Below are positions 23,871-38,400 of a stretch of 64,000 nt of DNA, one piece after another (the first letter of the stretch is position 1; each line of letters starts with the position of its first letter). The notes under the pieces are model-generated. The model was not told the DNA's origin. It did not search any database and saw nothing but the letters and a program-made list of their open reading frames with translations. The DNA comes from Pegea sp. RAD2-039 (lineage: Eukaryota > Chordata > Thaliacea > Salpida > Salpidae). A program made the position numbers and the translations under genes. The stretch spans positions 124,001 to 188,000 of the forward strand of contig JAQGEQ010000316.1 in the NCBI GenBank assembly GCA_034620365.1. The letters run 5' to 3'.

Positions 23871-26848
23871 GATCAAGATTTGAGTTTTATTATTGAAGTT
23901 AATAAATTCTAAAACAACATTAGAAAGTGAGCTTAAAAGAAGAAAGAAAAACTGTTTTAAAAACATTTTAAAACTTGATGTGACCTTTTAAATAAAAATG
24001 TTTGCTAAAAATAAAAACAATTATACTTTAATACAAACAAGATTTATCATTAATAGCTTATTTAATTATAATAACTACCTTTTAAACTTTTTAAATTGAT
24101 ATCTATTTAGACTTTTGATAATAAGCAGTTTCTTCATCTGTGATATTTTTATTAATTGCTTGTGTTCAGTTAAAAAGTTTAAAGAGTAAAACTTCACAAG
24201 TTCTAATTCTTTTTAAATTATACAACCTTCAAAAAAATACTTAAGTAAAAGAAAACATAAAATTCAAATTGTTTTGAATCTCTTATTTTCAAATAAAAAC
24301 ACGATTTATTGTTGTACAAGAGCTCATTTAAAGTAGATCTTGTTATTTATATAAAATAAAATACTAATTAGTATTAATATATACTAATTCATGGACATTT
24401 TTTAAATTCTAATCTGTTAAAGCATATAAATCAAAAAAAATTAGTACTGTTACTTAAATTATATAAATGGTTATTCAACAACATAAGCTTTGGGATTATT
24501 ATCTATCAGATTACTTGATTTTAACGTAAAACTGAGTAACGTTAAAATTTGTTTATTTATAAATTTCATTTAAAAAAGACTTCTAAAAAAACAATGTACT
24601 TCTTTGTTTGAGCAACAAATAAAAGTTTAAAATATCTAGAGACTATTGCAGCTTTGGAAACACAAACCTCTTATTAAAAAACAATTTGTTTATGTTAATT
24701 TTGATACAAAATAAGTCTTAAAACTATTGCTATAAATTTATAATCAAATACTTATATATCAAATGATAATTGCATTCATAATGGATGTTTATTAGTTTTT
24801 TTTTTAGATTAATATTTATGGAAACTTACCATAAACCTATTGCAGCTAACTTTTTATCCCTTAATATTGCAATAAGAGCTTAGCTTATTTTATGGTATTT
24901 CTGTAGTTAAATTAAATATAACATCATACAGTAGTTGTCTAGTAGCAAACCAGTTACGTTGAAACTACTTTAAAAGTGTAAAGACAAATTAAATCTAAAT
25001 TATTATATCAAAAGTAATCAAGTAAAACGTATAAAAGATTTGATTGTCATAAGTCCAATGAATACTTCTGCAAATATTTGATGGCGTTGATTAGATAAGT
25101 TGGTTCTCACTTTAAAAGAGTTTATGTGAGTGACAGACGACTTGATAAAAGTATCAATTTAAGAATTATCTTGAATTTTATTGATAATATAAAGTGACAG
25201 TTGAATTGATCAATTCAGGTTACACAACACATTGTCTTAGAGCTAAGTAAATAAATAGAGATTTATGTTTGGTGAAAGCTTACAAGTATTTTCAAAATAA
25301 AAAAATAATTTAACAATAGTAGCTTTTTTAAGTATTCTTATTATTTTAAATCATATTATACATTTGAAATTATTATTTAAAAGTGAACTTTTTACGACCA
25401 TTTCAGCTGATATCACAGTATTAGAGAGTTGAAATCATAATCACCTGTTTTGAAGTGTTATATAATTAATAAAAATGGTTTTTGTGAGGTCTTTTGTACG
25501 TACTAGACTAAAGACTTTTTTTAGACTATCTTTTTAGTATCAGAAACACCAATTTGAGTAAGATAACGTTCACATTAACTTTTCAGAAAACTTTGTGGCT
25601 TATCAAAGGTTTTCGTGTGAATCTAGGACTTTTTATCAATATGATAAGAACTTTGTGATAATTTTTCAAGTAAACTTTTAGTTTCTTTGACTAGTACTAT
25701 CATTCAAGTATAATAGACATACTTTCTAATTCAAATACATTATTCAAAATGAGAATATTTGTGAATAACCACTGAGTATTTAAAATTAAACTTTTTCCTA
25801 CACTTTTGTTACAAATCAATTTATACTTTCATTTGAATAATAATGATACCGACCAATATTAATTAATATAGTTAATTATTTCTTAATATTTACTGCGTAT
25901 CTATGATCAGTACTATTTTTATTTAAATGTAGAAAATAATAAAATAATTCTTATTACAATTAAGATCAGTTTTACATGATTAAAATACTTAAGGTTTTAG
26001 AAATGTTATCTTACTTTCTTTATCATTCATACAAAGTTTTACCATGAAATTGATCTACAAATTATAGAAAATAAAACATGTTTTTTGTAAAAACTATAAA
26101 AAGTTCAATCTACTTGATTAAATATTTTTTACTTCAAATCGCTTTTTCATTGTGACTCAATTTCTGAAAATGTGTTTAATATTTGATAAACCGTTCGTTT
26201 TGATTGTTATTTAAACCATTCGGTAAATAAAAATGAGTCAAAGAGTTGGTAAATATTATTGAAAGTTAGTTAAACAGAAGTACTTTATTTAATTAACTAG
26301 AAACCCAACATAATACCGTTGAAAATGTTTTTTCTAAGAATCGTTTTTGAGCTAATCCAATATCAAAGTTCATTTTATATATTGATTTATATGATGGTAA
26401 ATATTTATGAATCATTTATAAAAACATATTCTAACATTTCTTTGTTCTCATATAGAATACAAGATGCAAGGTTAAAGTATAGAATGACATTTCTTAATAG
26501 CAACACAATTAAAGCTAATCTATTATTTAGTGGTGGTCAGTTTTACAAAATCTCAAATTAATTTTTTGAATATTTTATAGTATGTTACTTTGTTGAGCAA
26601 AGTTTGCCATACTATCAAATCTTAATTCATTTTTTCATTTATCGTTTGAATTGATTTTTATCAAAATTATATACTTTATACTTATCTCTGTAAGACTATT
26701 TGTAAAGGCCAACTATTTACTTACCACTAAATGTTGATAGAGAGTTTAACCTTAAAAACAAGGAGCGTTTTTCTTTAGAATTCAAAATGCATACTATACT
26801 TATTTTAAAGTTAATTTATAAAAGTATATATTGATAATTAAACTAAGT
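23871..26848. other. gene desert, part 1
   Basis: AT-rich sequence without exon-like segments, RNA genes or recognisable repeats. Confidence 0.5.
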
Positions 26849-27140
26849 GACCAGATGAACAACTGGGTTAAGCCGATTAACTGCTGATTCATTGTGCTTT
26901 AAAAGTGTGGGTTTGAATCTTACCTTGTCGTTAAAGATATAGCATGTTACGCTATAATGAGCCCCCAATAAGTGCAGAAAACATCTTTCCCAACTATAAG
27001 CGATTAGTTTAACTGCCTCATTGTTGCTTATCGAGAGTAAACCCGGTCAGAAAGCCTACATTCCATGGTCCTTGATGTCACTATTTTTGGTCACTGGACC
27101 GTGTCACGGAGCAGTGGCTTTTATGTAGGAAGGAGGAATT
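26849..27140 (+). repeat. tRNA-Ser(GCT)-derived element
   Basis: The first 82 nt (26849-26930) align along their whole length with a eukaryotic tRNA-Ser(GCT): the same length, a D-arm TTAAGCCGATTAACTGCTGA with GCT in the anticodon position, a long variable arm (CATTGTGC...AAAAGTGTGG) and a B box GGTTTGAATCTT. Several stem positions are changed (for example in the D stem and acceptor stem), so it is not a good functional tRNA. A GC-richer, non-tRNA segment follows to about 27140 (gagcccccaataagtg, ggtcactggaccgtgtcacg). I read it as a SINE of a second family, or a tRNA pseudogene beside an unrelated repeat. Confidence 0.6.
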
Positions 27141-30100
27141 AGAACAAGTATATTAGCTTTATTTTATCTACTGATGGCATATGAAATTCAGATCCAAAAA
27201 AACTGATTGTGCTAATGTCGAATTTTGATAAAAATCACATAAAACGCACTCTTGTGAATTATTTCGAAGATTTCAGTTTGCTCTTATTTTCAACTAACTC
27301 TAAATTTATTGATCATTTTTATTGTGAGCAAATTGAAAATGCAAAATTTATAAAAGTGTATAACTTTTCTCTGATATATTTTTGATAGTTATTAACAGTT
27401 CAAAAAAAGCATTATCGCTTTGCTCAGCACCAACTAAAAATGATTCTAAATACTAATTAAAATCATGATTGTTACACTAGATTTAATAAATAACAAATAT
27501 TATAGATTAGATTATAACACTAGATAGATATTAAAAAGAACATGGATTTGTGAGGAGTTAAACTGACACTTTTATCAATAGCTAGGATTCTTTCTACATT
27601 ACTGGAATCATTATTTTACTCTCTTTTTTAGTAAAACTCAAAAAGGATTTTACAAAAGTTATTACTTATTAAAAGTTGTTTACTTTTTACTAAGGTTACA
27701 TTTCGAATCGAAAGTATGCCTTTCATATTTCTCTAATTGTTTTAAACAATTGTTATTTGCGTTTTGAGCTTATGCTGTCTTTTAAAAACTGAGCTTAAAC
27801 TTACAGTTGCTAAGAACATGAATTTTATTTCAGCATTGCTTACAAACTTAAAGTAATTATTCTAGCTAGAGCTGTTTAGTTACCAAGTAATTTTATTACA
27901 ACTGTTTACATTAGCTTAAACTTAGTTGTCTATTGTCTGCAAAGGGTTAAATCATGATAAAGATGCATTTTCTCATGTAATTTACAGGCGAAATAATTGT
28001 GGTAATCAATAAAAAAGCATAGGACTGAATTGCAAACATTTATGAAGTTTTATAGCCGAGTAAATGAACATTAAACGCTTTTAGTCTGTAGGCGGTTCAA
28101 TAAAACAAGAAATTCAACAAAATTGTTATTTTCTATTGATACAATCAACACCATTATGTTCTCTTTGCATTAAGACATGTCGTATTATTAGTTCTTTTAT
28201 CCTTAAAAAAATCATTTGATCTTATTAAAGCATTATCATAAAGGTAGGGTTCTCCTAAATTTAGAACTTTAATTTGATTGTATAAATTTATAGAACGCGT
28301 CGCTGTATGAATGGATTTATATTTTATTTTTGTCGGTTTCTAGATATCTTACAACAGAATGTTTGTTGTAGAAGGTCAACATTTCTAAAATATTTGAAAT
28401 TACTTTTCAACATAGTTACCTAAGTAATATTTACCTAAATAATCGTACGTATTTAAACTATCAAATGGTTTTGTGTGGATAAAACTCTTTGTGTGTTGTA
28501 ACTAAAACAAATCATAAAATTTTTAAACATGAGTAGATGCAAAATTGATAAGTACATTTTATTTCGTTCAATTTTTTTTAACGATTTACAAATCTATTAT
28601 CTGTTGTGATGTTATATAAACTATAATTCAGCATTTATTACAATTTGTTAGAATATTTTTATAGTGGTAATAATATTAAAATATTATTTATCACACTATA
28701 ATTAAAATTAAAACTAAAACTAAAACTAAAAATCAAAATTATATTATATTTATTTTACAAATAATGAAAGCCTGCTTCTAGTTAAAAATCATAAATTCAG
28801 CATCTCAAATTACGCTGACTGTATATTTTTAGTTTCTGTTTTTAGTTGATTTTTTTAAACACAGAAGTATGGCCATAACCTATCACTTTGCATTAATGCT
28901 TCTTTATGTAAAAAACTTAGAATAAAAGCCAAGTATAACTGACGATTTTACAAACTATAATACTATAATTTTATGAATTTTAAATCACCTAAATAGATTT
29001 TATTTTCTTTCTAGTTTTATAAATTTATTCAAAATTTGTTAATCACAACGCTTTGAGTTAATAAATAATAGATCTTTGAAGTTATAAATAACAAAGTAGC
29101 AACTTAGAATGGATTGTTTAAGATTGATATATGTTGAAAGCAGGAATTAAATCTTATCTGTATATAGATTCAACGCCAAGGCTATTCCTTGACCAGTCGA
29201 TTATAATTTGACGTTTAGCTGCTACACTAGTTAAAAGCGCTTTACATACTCCAATCAATTGTTGTCAGATATTGACAGAATTGACTTTCAAGTAGTAAGA
29301 CGTGCTAGACATGCTGGTTTGAATTGACTGGGCTAGGTAAAATGTCTTCTTCAAGTGCTAGATGCTGATCAAAGTTCATCATAGTGCTCCTGTTCTTTCC
29401 CCCCATCTTATTACTCTATCTCTGTCACATCTATATCAAGATTGCCTAATGTTTGCAGGCCTGTTTTCTCAGTACGAACGAGGGGTGTTATCTTCTACGT
29501 TTGAAGTCTTGTCTTTGATGTGACATTTGGAAAGCAGTGCAAATGGCCTTAGCCAGTTTTGGTAGAACCGCATACATGCTAATCTACATAGTACCCGGTA
29601 TTGTTGAGACTTGAAGAAGTTTGCTCTACCGTAGATCAAAACTCTTTGATTGTTTTCTCCATCTGCTTGCGGCGTTTGCAGAAAAGTAAACACATTATTG
29701 CGTACATGAAAACTTTAATTACTATTTCTTTAATACCTACTTCATTATGATTTTAAATTTGCTTCAAGACGACTGATTTGTATTTGATTTCACATAGGTC
29801 TTGTTTAAAAGTGAGTGACACTTTAGTGTCAGCTTCGTTCTTGCCTGTAATTTCCGATTTGTTGAAAGTCAATATTCTAGAAAATCTTTCTGTCTTTCTA
29901 ATCCCATTCGTTAAATTTATTTACTTACTAAAGCGCGATTATTACACCTGTTTCAATATAATATTTATTTAAGTCGTGAAATATCAAATATCAATATCGT
30001 TATATAAATAAATTATGAGATAGTTATGAGTAAAACAATGACATTAGCAAATGTAAAATTTTGTTGCGTAACTTTAGTATAAAGTATTAACAACTTAAGG

Positions 30101-32062
30101 AACTCAATAACAAACATGTTAAAGCAACTACTCATGATTTATGTTTAACAATTCAGAAAGATAAAAACTCTATCAGTTGTCAAGCATTATATAATTTATG
30201 TATAACATATCTTCTTTAAACATGCATATTTTGCTTAACAACAACTAATTAACCGACATACAAACAAATAATGACGAAATTTATATAGATTGCAGCTTAA
30301 ATATTTATAGAATTGCATAATCAGTTAAGCATATTGTAGTTATACTTTTTTAAACTTTTCAATCTATGAGATATTTTTGAGGTAAAACCAATTGACTTAA
30401 TTGTTGAATAAATTATAAGGATCAATATTTGACAAACTTATCGTTAAATGAATGTTGACTTATTTGTTTTTAAGTATGATTTATGGTTGTAATGTACTCA
30501 TGGTAAATCACCACTCTAAGCTTACAATTAAACTTGAAACTAAGATTGTGGAGTTTAAAAGATTTTATACAACAGACATTACAACAAACAAACTTAAAAA
30601 TTTAATGTACCTTTAATGAGCTTACACAAATGACAAACGGCAAAATTTATTTAACTTTGTAAGTTTTTTCTTTAAGTTTTCTAGAAGATTAAGTAAATTA
30701 ACTTGTAGTCACTATATGCTCGTAGCTTAAACTTATAATGGAAACCTTACAATCCGATTATTTATTTATATTTTTGCATTTACTTTAAAATACAAAGAAA
30801 CAAATAAATCTTTTTACAAGCTTAAGCAGATATCGCTTTTTATTTTGTTTAGTGATTTCAATTTTAAAAACGTACTTGCTGAATACAAGTAGTTCATAAT
30901 TGAATCGTTTTGCCATTAATTTTTATCTAATTTAAGCTACTAATGAAAGATTTCATGTGATAATTAACTATTTAAATAAACCTATTGTGATTTTTGGTTG
31001 GCTAATAAATGATAAATATAAAAATATTTAATTTTAGTTCGCTTAGTCATTTCTAAATGAAGTTTTAAAGCTAATAATATTTTTTATGTTTATTTAAACT
31101 TAAAAATACTTATAACCGACTTTTAACAACCATTGATCAAATCAAAACAACTTTAAAAAATAAAAGAATAATTTTCTATTATTTAAAACCGCAATCTTTA
31201 AAGCTTGGTTCAATTTTTAACTAATTTGTTAACGTTAGATTTGTAAAAAAAGGTTAATCGTCTGTAGTACCAATAATTCTTTGAATTTGATTAAAAACAA
31301 ATAATAAAGAAACAAGATTATTTAAATTAATTGACTAGACATTTATAGAATGATTGTTTCAAAATGTTTGCTAGCTTTATTCAATTCTTTTAAATCTTTT
31401 TTCTTATAAACACAATCAAAATCTGTGAAATCTTAATTGTAATTTTTTTTTAAATTCTATTTCAAATAAAATATTTTTGAACTATGATCGAAAAAGTTCT
31501 TAACTGAGGTTTTTTATCCTAATAAGCCCAAGAAGTCAAACTAACCATTTAAAAACTAAGTTAAAATACTTTAAAGCAGTTCTTTAGAAGTTAACAAAAA
31601 ACTTAAAAAAATGTTCTTAAAGTTAAAGCCTAACTTTATCAGTTTTTGGATGATTCAATTTTTTGTTTTCAAACTCCTTGAGAAGGCATTTACCGCATTA
31701 CTTGATTAGCATTTCTAGTCAACGCATTACCAAGGATTCTCTTAAAGCTTTTTGAGCAATATATCGCCCTGATTACAATGAGCTCTTTTGGATTCTTAAC
31801 TCCTTGCAATCTTTTTGATTTTAGTTTTAACAAAAGGTTAAGTAGTCGAAACTGTCAACTGTTCCTTATAATGTTTTCATCACAGTAAAAAATATGAAAT
31901 TTCAAGAAAAATATTTTGAAACTCTGAAAAGAACTTTTTTAATATCAATAATAAAGAAAGCACGTTCTTATGTTAGGAATGTATAAGTCATCATTAATAT
32001 ATAGATAAACAGAATAAGATGAAGTATTTACTATTTTAACTTTTTTAAATAATTATTGTTTT
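27141..32062. other. gene desert, part 2, with a GC-richer island at 29.14-29.70 kb
   Basis: Mostly AT-rich. A (aaaact)n-like run is at about 28708-28731. The island at about 29140-29700 has mixed base composition and a 74-codon minus-strand open frame (29469-29693) that matches nothing I know; an old retroelement or SINE is the likeliest source. Confidence 0.4.
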
Positions 32063-32450
32063 GTCCATCTGTGCGGCGAAGCGGTTACTATACCTGCCTA
32101 CCAAGCGGGTGGACACATGTTAGTGACAAAGAAAATTCCATATAGAAAACCCACCCGTAGTAAGGTAGTAAGCCTGTGTAATAACAACGCTTCTAGGAGA
32201 TGCAAAACTTCAAACTTAAAGTCGGAGTTGGAGCCCCATAGGTAGCTCGTCATTGTACTCAGTGTCGTTTCGGGAGCTAGTGCGACGCCAGCCGGGCGCA
32301 GCTTCATCAGTATGTCTGTTCGGTTGCATTACATGGCTGGTGTGGAGATTGGAATCCTGCTGCTGGGCAACAACTAGATATCCATAACTTCTGCCCTGGC
32401 ATATATGTGCTACGTATATATAAATGCATGGCCGTCCGCGGTCGAAGCCG
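32063..32450 (+). repeat. tRNA-derived SINE, rearranged copy
   Basis: It shares head and body with the copy at 23615: GTCCATCTGTG, GGCGAAGCGGTTACTATACC, TTAGTGACAAAGAAA, GGGCGCAGCTTCATCAGT, CATAACTTCTGCCCTGGC and a final ATGGCCGTCCGCGG. Two differences stand out. About 24 nt including the whole B box are missing between ccaagc and gggtggacac, and about 159 nt (32135-32293) lie between the gacaaagaaa and gggcgcagc blocks that are adjacent in the other copy. Without a B box it is unlikely to be transcribed by Pol III. Confidence 0.85.
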
Positions 32451-35400
32451 TCCCTCCCCCCAAAATAAATATTGTTTAAATCGCACTTTGCTAATATTTA
32501 GGGTTGGGCTGCCAATCTACAGGCTAGTAAAACTTCATAAAATTTTCTAAAGATATGTGATGATAGATGAAATTATCGTATAATTTCATTGATGGGTAAA
32601 TGTTGTTGACACGTGTTTAAAAATAAAATAGTTCTTCATTTAGCTATCTCAGGCTTTATAGGTATCATAGATCTGTAATATGATGAATTTCTATTGAAAT
32701 GCTGTTTTTCATTTAATACAAGATCAGCAGAAGCCTACTATTATTAAATAATTTAACTGAAAACAATACAGGTACGAAAGGTGTTTGAAAAATAAGCTCT
32801 CAAATTAAAAAGGTTTTGATTTATTTCAAAACTATCAAAAACTTGAATTTCTTTCTCATATGACAGTCTGTAATTTAATTTTTAGATAAAGTTAACATCT
32901 TATTAAAAGTTAGAAAAAAAGTTATGAGTGTAATTATAAGTAATTAATAAACTAACTATCTGATTTTTTACATTTAAGATAAATATTTGATATTACTTTA
33001 CATTTATAAATAAGTAAAATTGAATGTCTTAAACAATATGCTAACTTTAGTATGTTTATTTAAAAAGTAAAATCTTTGACCTTAATAATTTTAGTATTCC
33101 CTTATTGCAGATGGAAAACCGAATCTTTAAACAAATTGTTATTAATTACTTGTAGTTTTTATTTTGAGAATTACTTTGAAATAATTCTTACTTGATAGAG
33201 GCTAATTTGGTTTATATTAATATTAATCAATAAATGAATTTTCAGTTCATACTTATGGGTTTTCTAATATCATAGTTTGAATTTAAACAGCTAAAATTTT
33301 AACTGTTTGTAAATACTAATGAATCTAGTTTGATTGTTTCCAAAAACCGTTTCAAAACGAAATTTAATATTTCATACACATAAACGTTTACAAACTTCAA
33401 TAAATTACGTAATCGATAAAGTAATGATGCTATATAGATAACATCATATATTATAAGCAACTACTTTTCATGAAATCACATTATAAGTCACAAGGCTTGA
33501 TGAATCTAATCTAGCTTTCTTGTGATTGATAATAATTTCAATCAATATAAAATAGAAATAACTTTTTACAGAATATAGACCTGATTGTAAGTGTAGCAGT
33601 TCGAAATAACCAGCAAAATGAACTTGAAATAAACAAATCGTTTGAAAAAAATTAATAATTTATAAAACTAGAAAAAGGTTTTATTGGTTTCCTCCTAATC
33701 TAACTACCATCATAGACAAAGTTATTGGATACCATTTATTTTTGCTAATGTTATCATATCAGTGTTTTGGACCACCACCACTGGCTCTCCAATATGTATA
33801 CTGTTGATTAAATTTCTTAAAGTTATCCGTTTGCATTGAAAAATAGTTCAGAAGCTGATTGATAAAAGTAGTTTGTTTTGAACAGATTATAGTGGGCGGC
33901 ATAATCCACTTAAAGCATTAGTTTCAATCTTGCAATTAGTCGGAAAGATCTTTGTTTGAATCGAAGTCAGAAAAATATGACGAATACTTCAGTAAAGTTT
34001 GGTAACTAAAAAATATTACTTATAGCTGATTAAGGCTACGCTAAAAGCTTCTTTTTACTTTAAAACTTTAAAAAACTCAATACAAAGATCCAAAACAAAT
34101 TGTTTATATTACTTAATGTTTGAAAATAAAAATTTAAAGTTCGTCAAACGCCATTGAGTTATGAAAAGTTACCGATATAAACGTGTTACTCATCCTGTAT
34201 TATGACAACGAAACTCGGGATTAATGTTCAAAAGAGGCACTTTGGGCGGAATTTACTTGTTGATAAGATCTGTCGTCACAGCTACTAGCTATTTTTAACA
34301 AAGCCTTACATGCCAGTCAGTAAAAATTAGTAACAATAAAATTGCTATAAAAGACAAAATTAGGAGAATGTTCAGCAGAGGAGAAAACACGAGTCTACTT
34401 GTGCGCAGTTATACATACCAGCACAGTAGTTGATGGCTTTGTTTAAGTATCATAAATTTTTTGCCACTTTTTGTGATCGTAAACGACGGTTAATATTTAG
34501 TGATAATTTTGGTTAAAAGTTTATACTCATAAGTCAAGAGTTTTTAATTGTGGCTGTTACAAAAGATAAAGAAGGGCTAAAGGTATTTTTGACAAATATA
34601 AATTACAACTTAAGCTTAAACTCGAACTTGAATAATTTAAATGAGTTTTTAAGTTCTTTTACAACATGGGAAACAAAAGTTTTATTTGCAGAGATCAAAT
34701 CATTACAATTCAGGTTCAAATGAATATTTTCAACAAACATATATCAAGTATATTCAACAAAAGTCTTTTAAAGGTCAATTATAAATTGTTAGAAAAGAGA
34801 ACAACATATGAAAACATAAAAAAATATTTTAGTAGTTGAACATTCTAATTGACCCTTATCATATCAGTAGCTGCCTGTTAGAGTTTTTTTTAAATCTTTA
34901 CAAAAAACTTTCTGAGTCATATAATTCAGTCCTACTGTTTGAATGTGATAAACTATTTATCCTTATTTCGTTTTTTACATATGAATTACTATTATAGAAA
35001 GCGTAATAATTTTAACTGATAAAAACATTTACACTGCTTTCTATTCGCCGACAAGACAAACGTAATGTGCTTGTTGCATTTGTTGATTTTCACATCAAGT
35101 ATATTTACTGCACACATTGACTAGCATACAGTTTCAGATAAGTTGTGATTAGGGTAAAAGTGTTTGTAGGTGGTATTATTTGTTATCGATTTGATCTTTA
35201 AAGAGCCAATCAAAATCTGATACAGGGTTTCAGTAGAAACGTAAATTTTTTTGATAAAGAAAAGAGATTTGAAAGGAGTAGGTTGGATACCAATAAGTGA
35301 CGAAAAGATAACATTATAATGTTTGTACTATTTTCAGTAAGAAGACGTAATTACAAATTCCAGGCAGTTGTGTCCACAAATAAAACCCATTTTTAATTTT

Positions 35401-38400
35401 AAAAAGTTATCTTAGTACATATAATCCCCATTTTTTTCGCTTTTTTATCTTTTTTATTGATTTTTTGTTCTGTAATATCATTTTTACGACGTTGCTTGTA
35501 TTGTAAAGTTATTTAACGCTTTTCAGCGTTAGTACATTAATCCTATTAACGAGAAAAAACCTGAAACTTTGGAGAAAGTTTTTGAAATTTACTTGACTCT
35601 TTTTCTATTACTAAAAAACGTTTTGAATAATTTGAACTTTTTTCTGAGAAAGTGATTCATTTCAACAAAGAAAGTGCCGTTAAAAGAAAACATTTGTTCA
35701 CTTTTAAGAAACTTCTTTTCAGCTTATCACGCTTCGAAACGAAAAAGAAAATTTCAAAAAGTTTACTTTATTCCATTAAACAAGCGGAACAAAAAATTTT
35801 CACTCATTTAATTACTCTGTTATCATTACAAAGAAATGATTGAAAAGAATGTAATAACTAATAGGTAATCAAAGCTGTGGCAGACTTTAAAACTTTGCAA
35901 CAACCCAACAGTCAAGTTGTGGTTGCAATACTGAGCCTGATCTGTTGGTATACAACTTTAAATACACTTCAATAAAGTTACTAGCTGTTCAGGCGGCTTA
36001 TCAACAGACTTTAATTAATTAGATTCTAGATCAACTATTTAAAGCTGAGCATAAATCATATTTAAAGTAAGCGTTACGTTACTAATTTATAGAAATATCT
36101 TGAAGTTAATTCAATGCGACAAATTAAACGGGAATAAAAAATGCTTTGAACTTTGGTTGTCGTCTTAGGTATCAATTCATTTGAAGATACGATAGTTTTC
36201 CATTTAAATCAAGGGAATTTTCGTTCAACTTTAAGATGACAGACTTACTACTTAGTAATGTCTCTATAAGATGCAAGATCAAAAACATTGGAAGAGTAGT
36301 GAGTAATAACGTCATCTATTTGTTTCATCTCGAACATCAAATACTTACAGATAAGTTAGGCTCATTTGAGATACTTATTTAATTCAATTAAAAACTTCAG
36401 GTTATAAAAAATTACAAGTTTTATTGATTTTCTGAATTATTTATCAATAAAACCTCATTTTAATTGAACGTATGGATAATAGTTAAGTTAAAAAGAAACT
36501 GTGTGAGTAGTAAAGTAGATTTGATTGAGTAGATCCTACTTATTACATGGGTGGCCTCCAGTCTTTACTAGTTACGTTTTGCTTGTGGTAATAACAACAC
36601 AGTACTGCCAACTTGAACAAAGTCAAAGTTTTCATCTTTTGGCTACGAGCCATTAGTCCGGGTTCATAAACAAGGTCAGATGGCGAGTTCTGGACGAGCT
36701 TATCAGGCATGTTTATTTACAGCAAGTTTACCGAAGGAGAAAAGAGAAAGCGAAGTAGCGTTGACTTGCGTGCTACGCAAACGGTAGTTTTTGCTTTCCA
36801 GTAGCAGCAAAACGAAAGCTCAGCCCTATGGAAAGTATCAGAAAGTTTAAATTGTAATTTGAAAATGATTATCAAATTTCAGTTCAATCGAAAAACGATT
36901 TTGTTGTTGTTATGATAATGTTTATGTAATTAATATTTTAAACTGAGATTTATCATACTTTATCGTTGAGGTAGTATTTTATACATCACTTTGTTTTTTA
37001 TTATTATCAGGCTGTTTGAGTACTTGCTTTGTTTTGTTAATACAAGTTTAGTATTTATCATCAATTATTCTGTCGAATAATTATTTGACAGTTCACCGAT
37101 TTAAGTCAACTTTGAACAAATAATCTTAAAAAAACTCATTTTTAGAAGTAATAAGTTACAAATACTTGTTGAGCAACAAGGTAAGTAAACTTTTGAGCTA
37201 ATATTGTTTTGTTTTTTTTTGCAACTTTTATTAATCGTCTAATCGACTATTAGAAGTGATTAAAAAGTTTTAAAAATTTAGAGATATTTACAATCGACAT
37301 TCATTTTGAAATATTTAAATCCAATTATTTAATTTTTAGGTTTTTTTCATAAAACTAAACTTGCTGTAGTTTTCATTGACAATTTTCTTAACTTTTGAGG
37401 CTCTAAACATTTTACTTTAATTTTTTCTTTAAAATATCAATTTATCATTACGGTAAACGTAATTAAAGACCTAAGGAGTCTAATTTAATAGCTTCAAATC
37501 GTAGTTAATGAAGCATTTAGATGAAGAGACTTCACACATAAAAAGCAGCACAACATGAATGTAATAAATCGGACACATAAAATAAGTAACTATAGTGGGA
37601 ACCTTTCCATGTGGTTTTAGTTAATAGTGACACCAGAGCTTAATGGCATCAACCGAAATTTCTGCCAAATTACTCAAGCTTGGAATGAAATCAGTATAAT
37701 CATATATTTATTTTAGTTTATAATTCACTCAATATTTATTTGGTCTTTGATTAGTTTTTTATTTACCAAGCATTTTGGTTAGTTTTGATAAAAGCTTGAT
37801 AACTGGTTTTGTTACAATTTGTATGTTGTAATCAATCAAATGCTGTTAAGACCAATTTCTTCTCAACACAATCAGATTAGAAATTATCTTACTGAAACAA
37901 ACTAGCTAAGATTATAAAATCTTTCTTTTTTAATTCTGAAAGTTTTATTTGTAAATTGGAAACTGTCAGAGAATTGATCGTCATTGTTAGTTTGAACTGG
38001 TCGTCTATTTACTTAGAAAAACTAGTCTACTAAACTTTCAAACAAATTTTAAATCAGTAGAATTGCTTAGTAACAATAAAAACATATGTATAACAAGCTT
38101 TTTGTTCTTCTCTAACTTTTAAAATCTATTAATAGTTATATTTTGGTTTGAATGAATGTTAGATAACTGTTTCAAATTCACTGAAAAAATTTCAGATCCA
38201 TTTTTTCGGATTGATATACAATTTTAATCTTTTTACAAAAGTTGTTTGAGTAGCTCAAAAGTAGATTTAACAGATTTTAATTTACTTTTGTCCAAAATAT
38301 TGCAAACATTTTATGAGAATAAACGTACTTTAAACGATTAGCATCGTATAGTAAAACTGTAAGTGTCTAAGCATTACTTAAAGCAAAGCTTTAATTAAAA

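Noticed and set aside
23597-23912. Three overlapping open frames on both strands
   Set aside because: All are translations of the SINE copy; no start context or conservation expected.
36540-36850. GC-richer island with ~45-55 codon frames on both strands
   Set aside because: Weak echoes of the 32135-32293 SINE segment suggest an old repeat; no exon could be supported.
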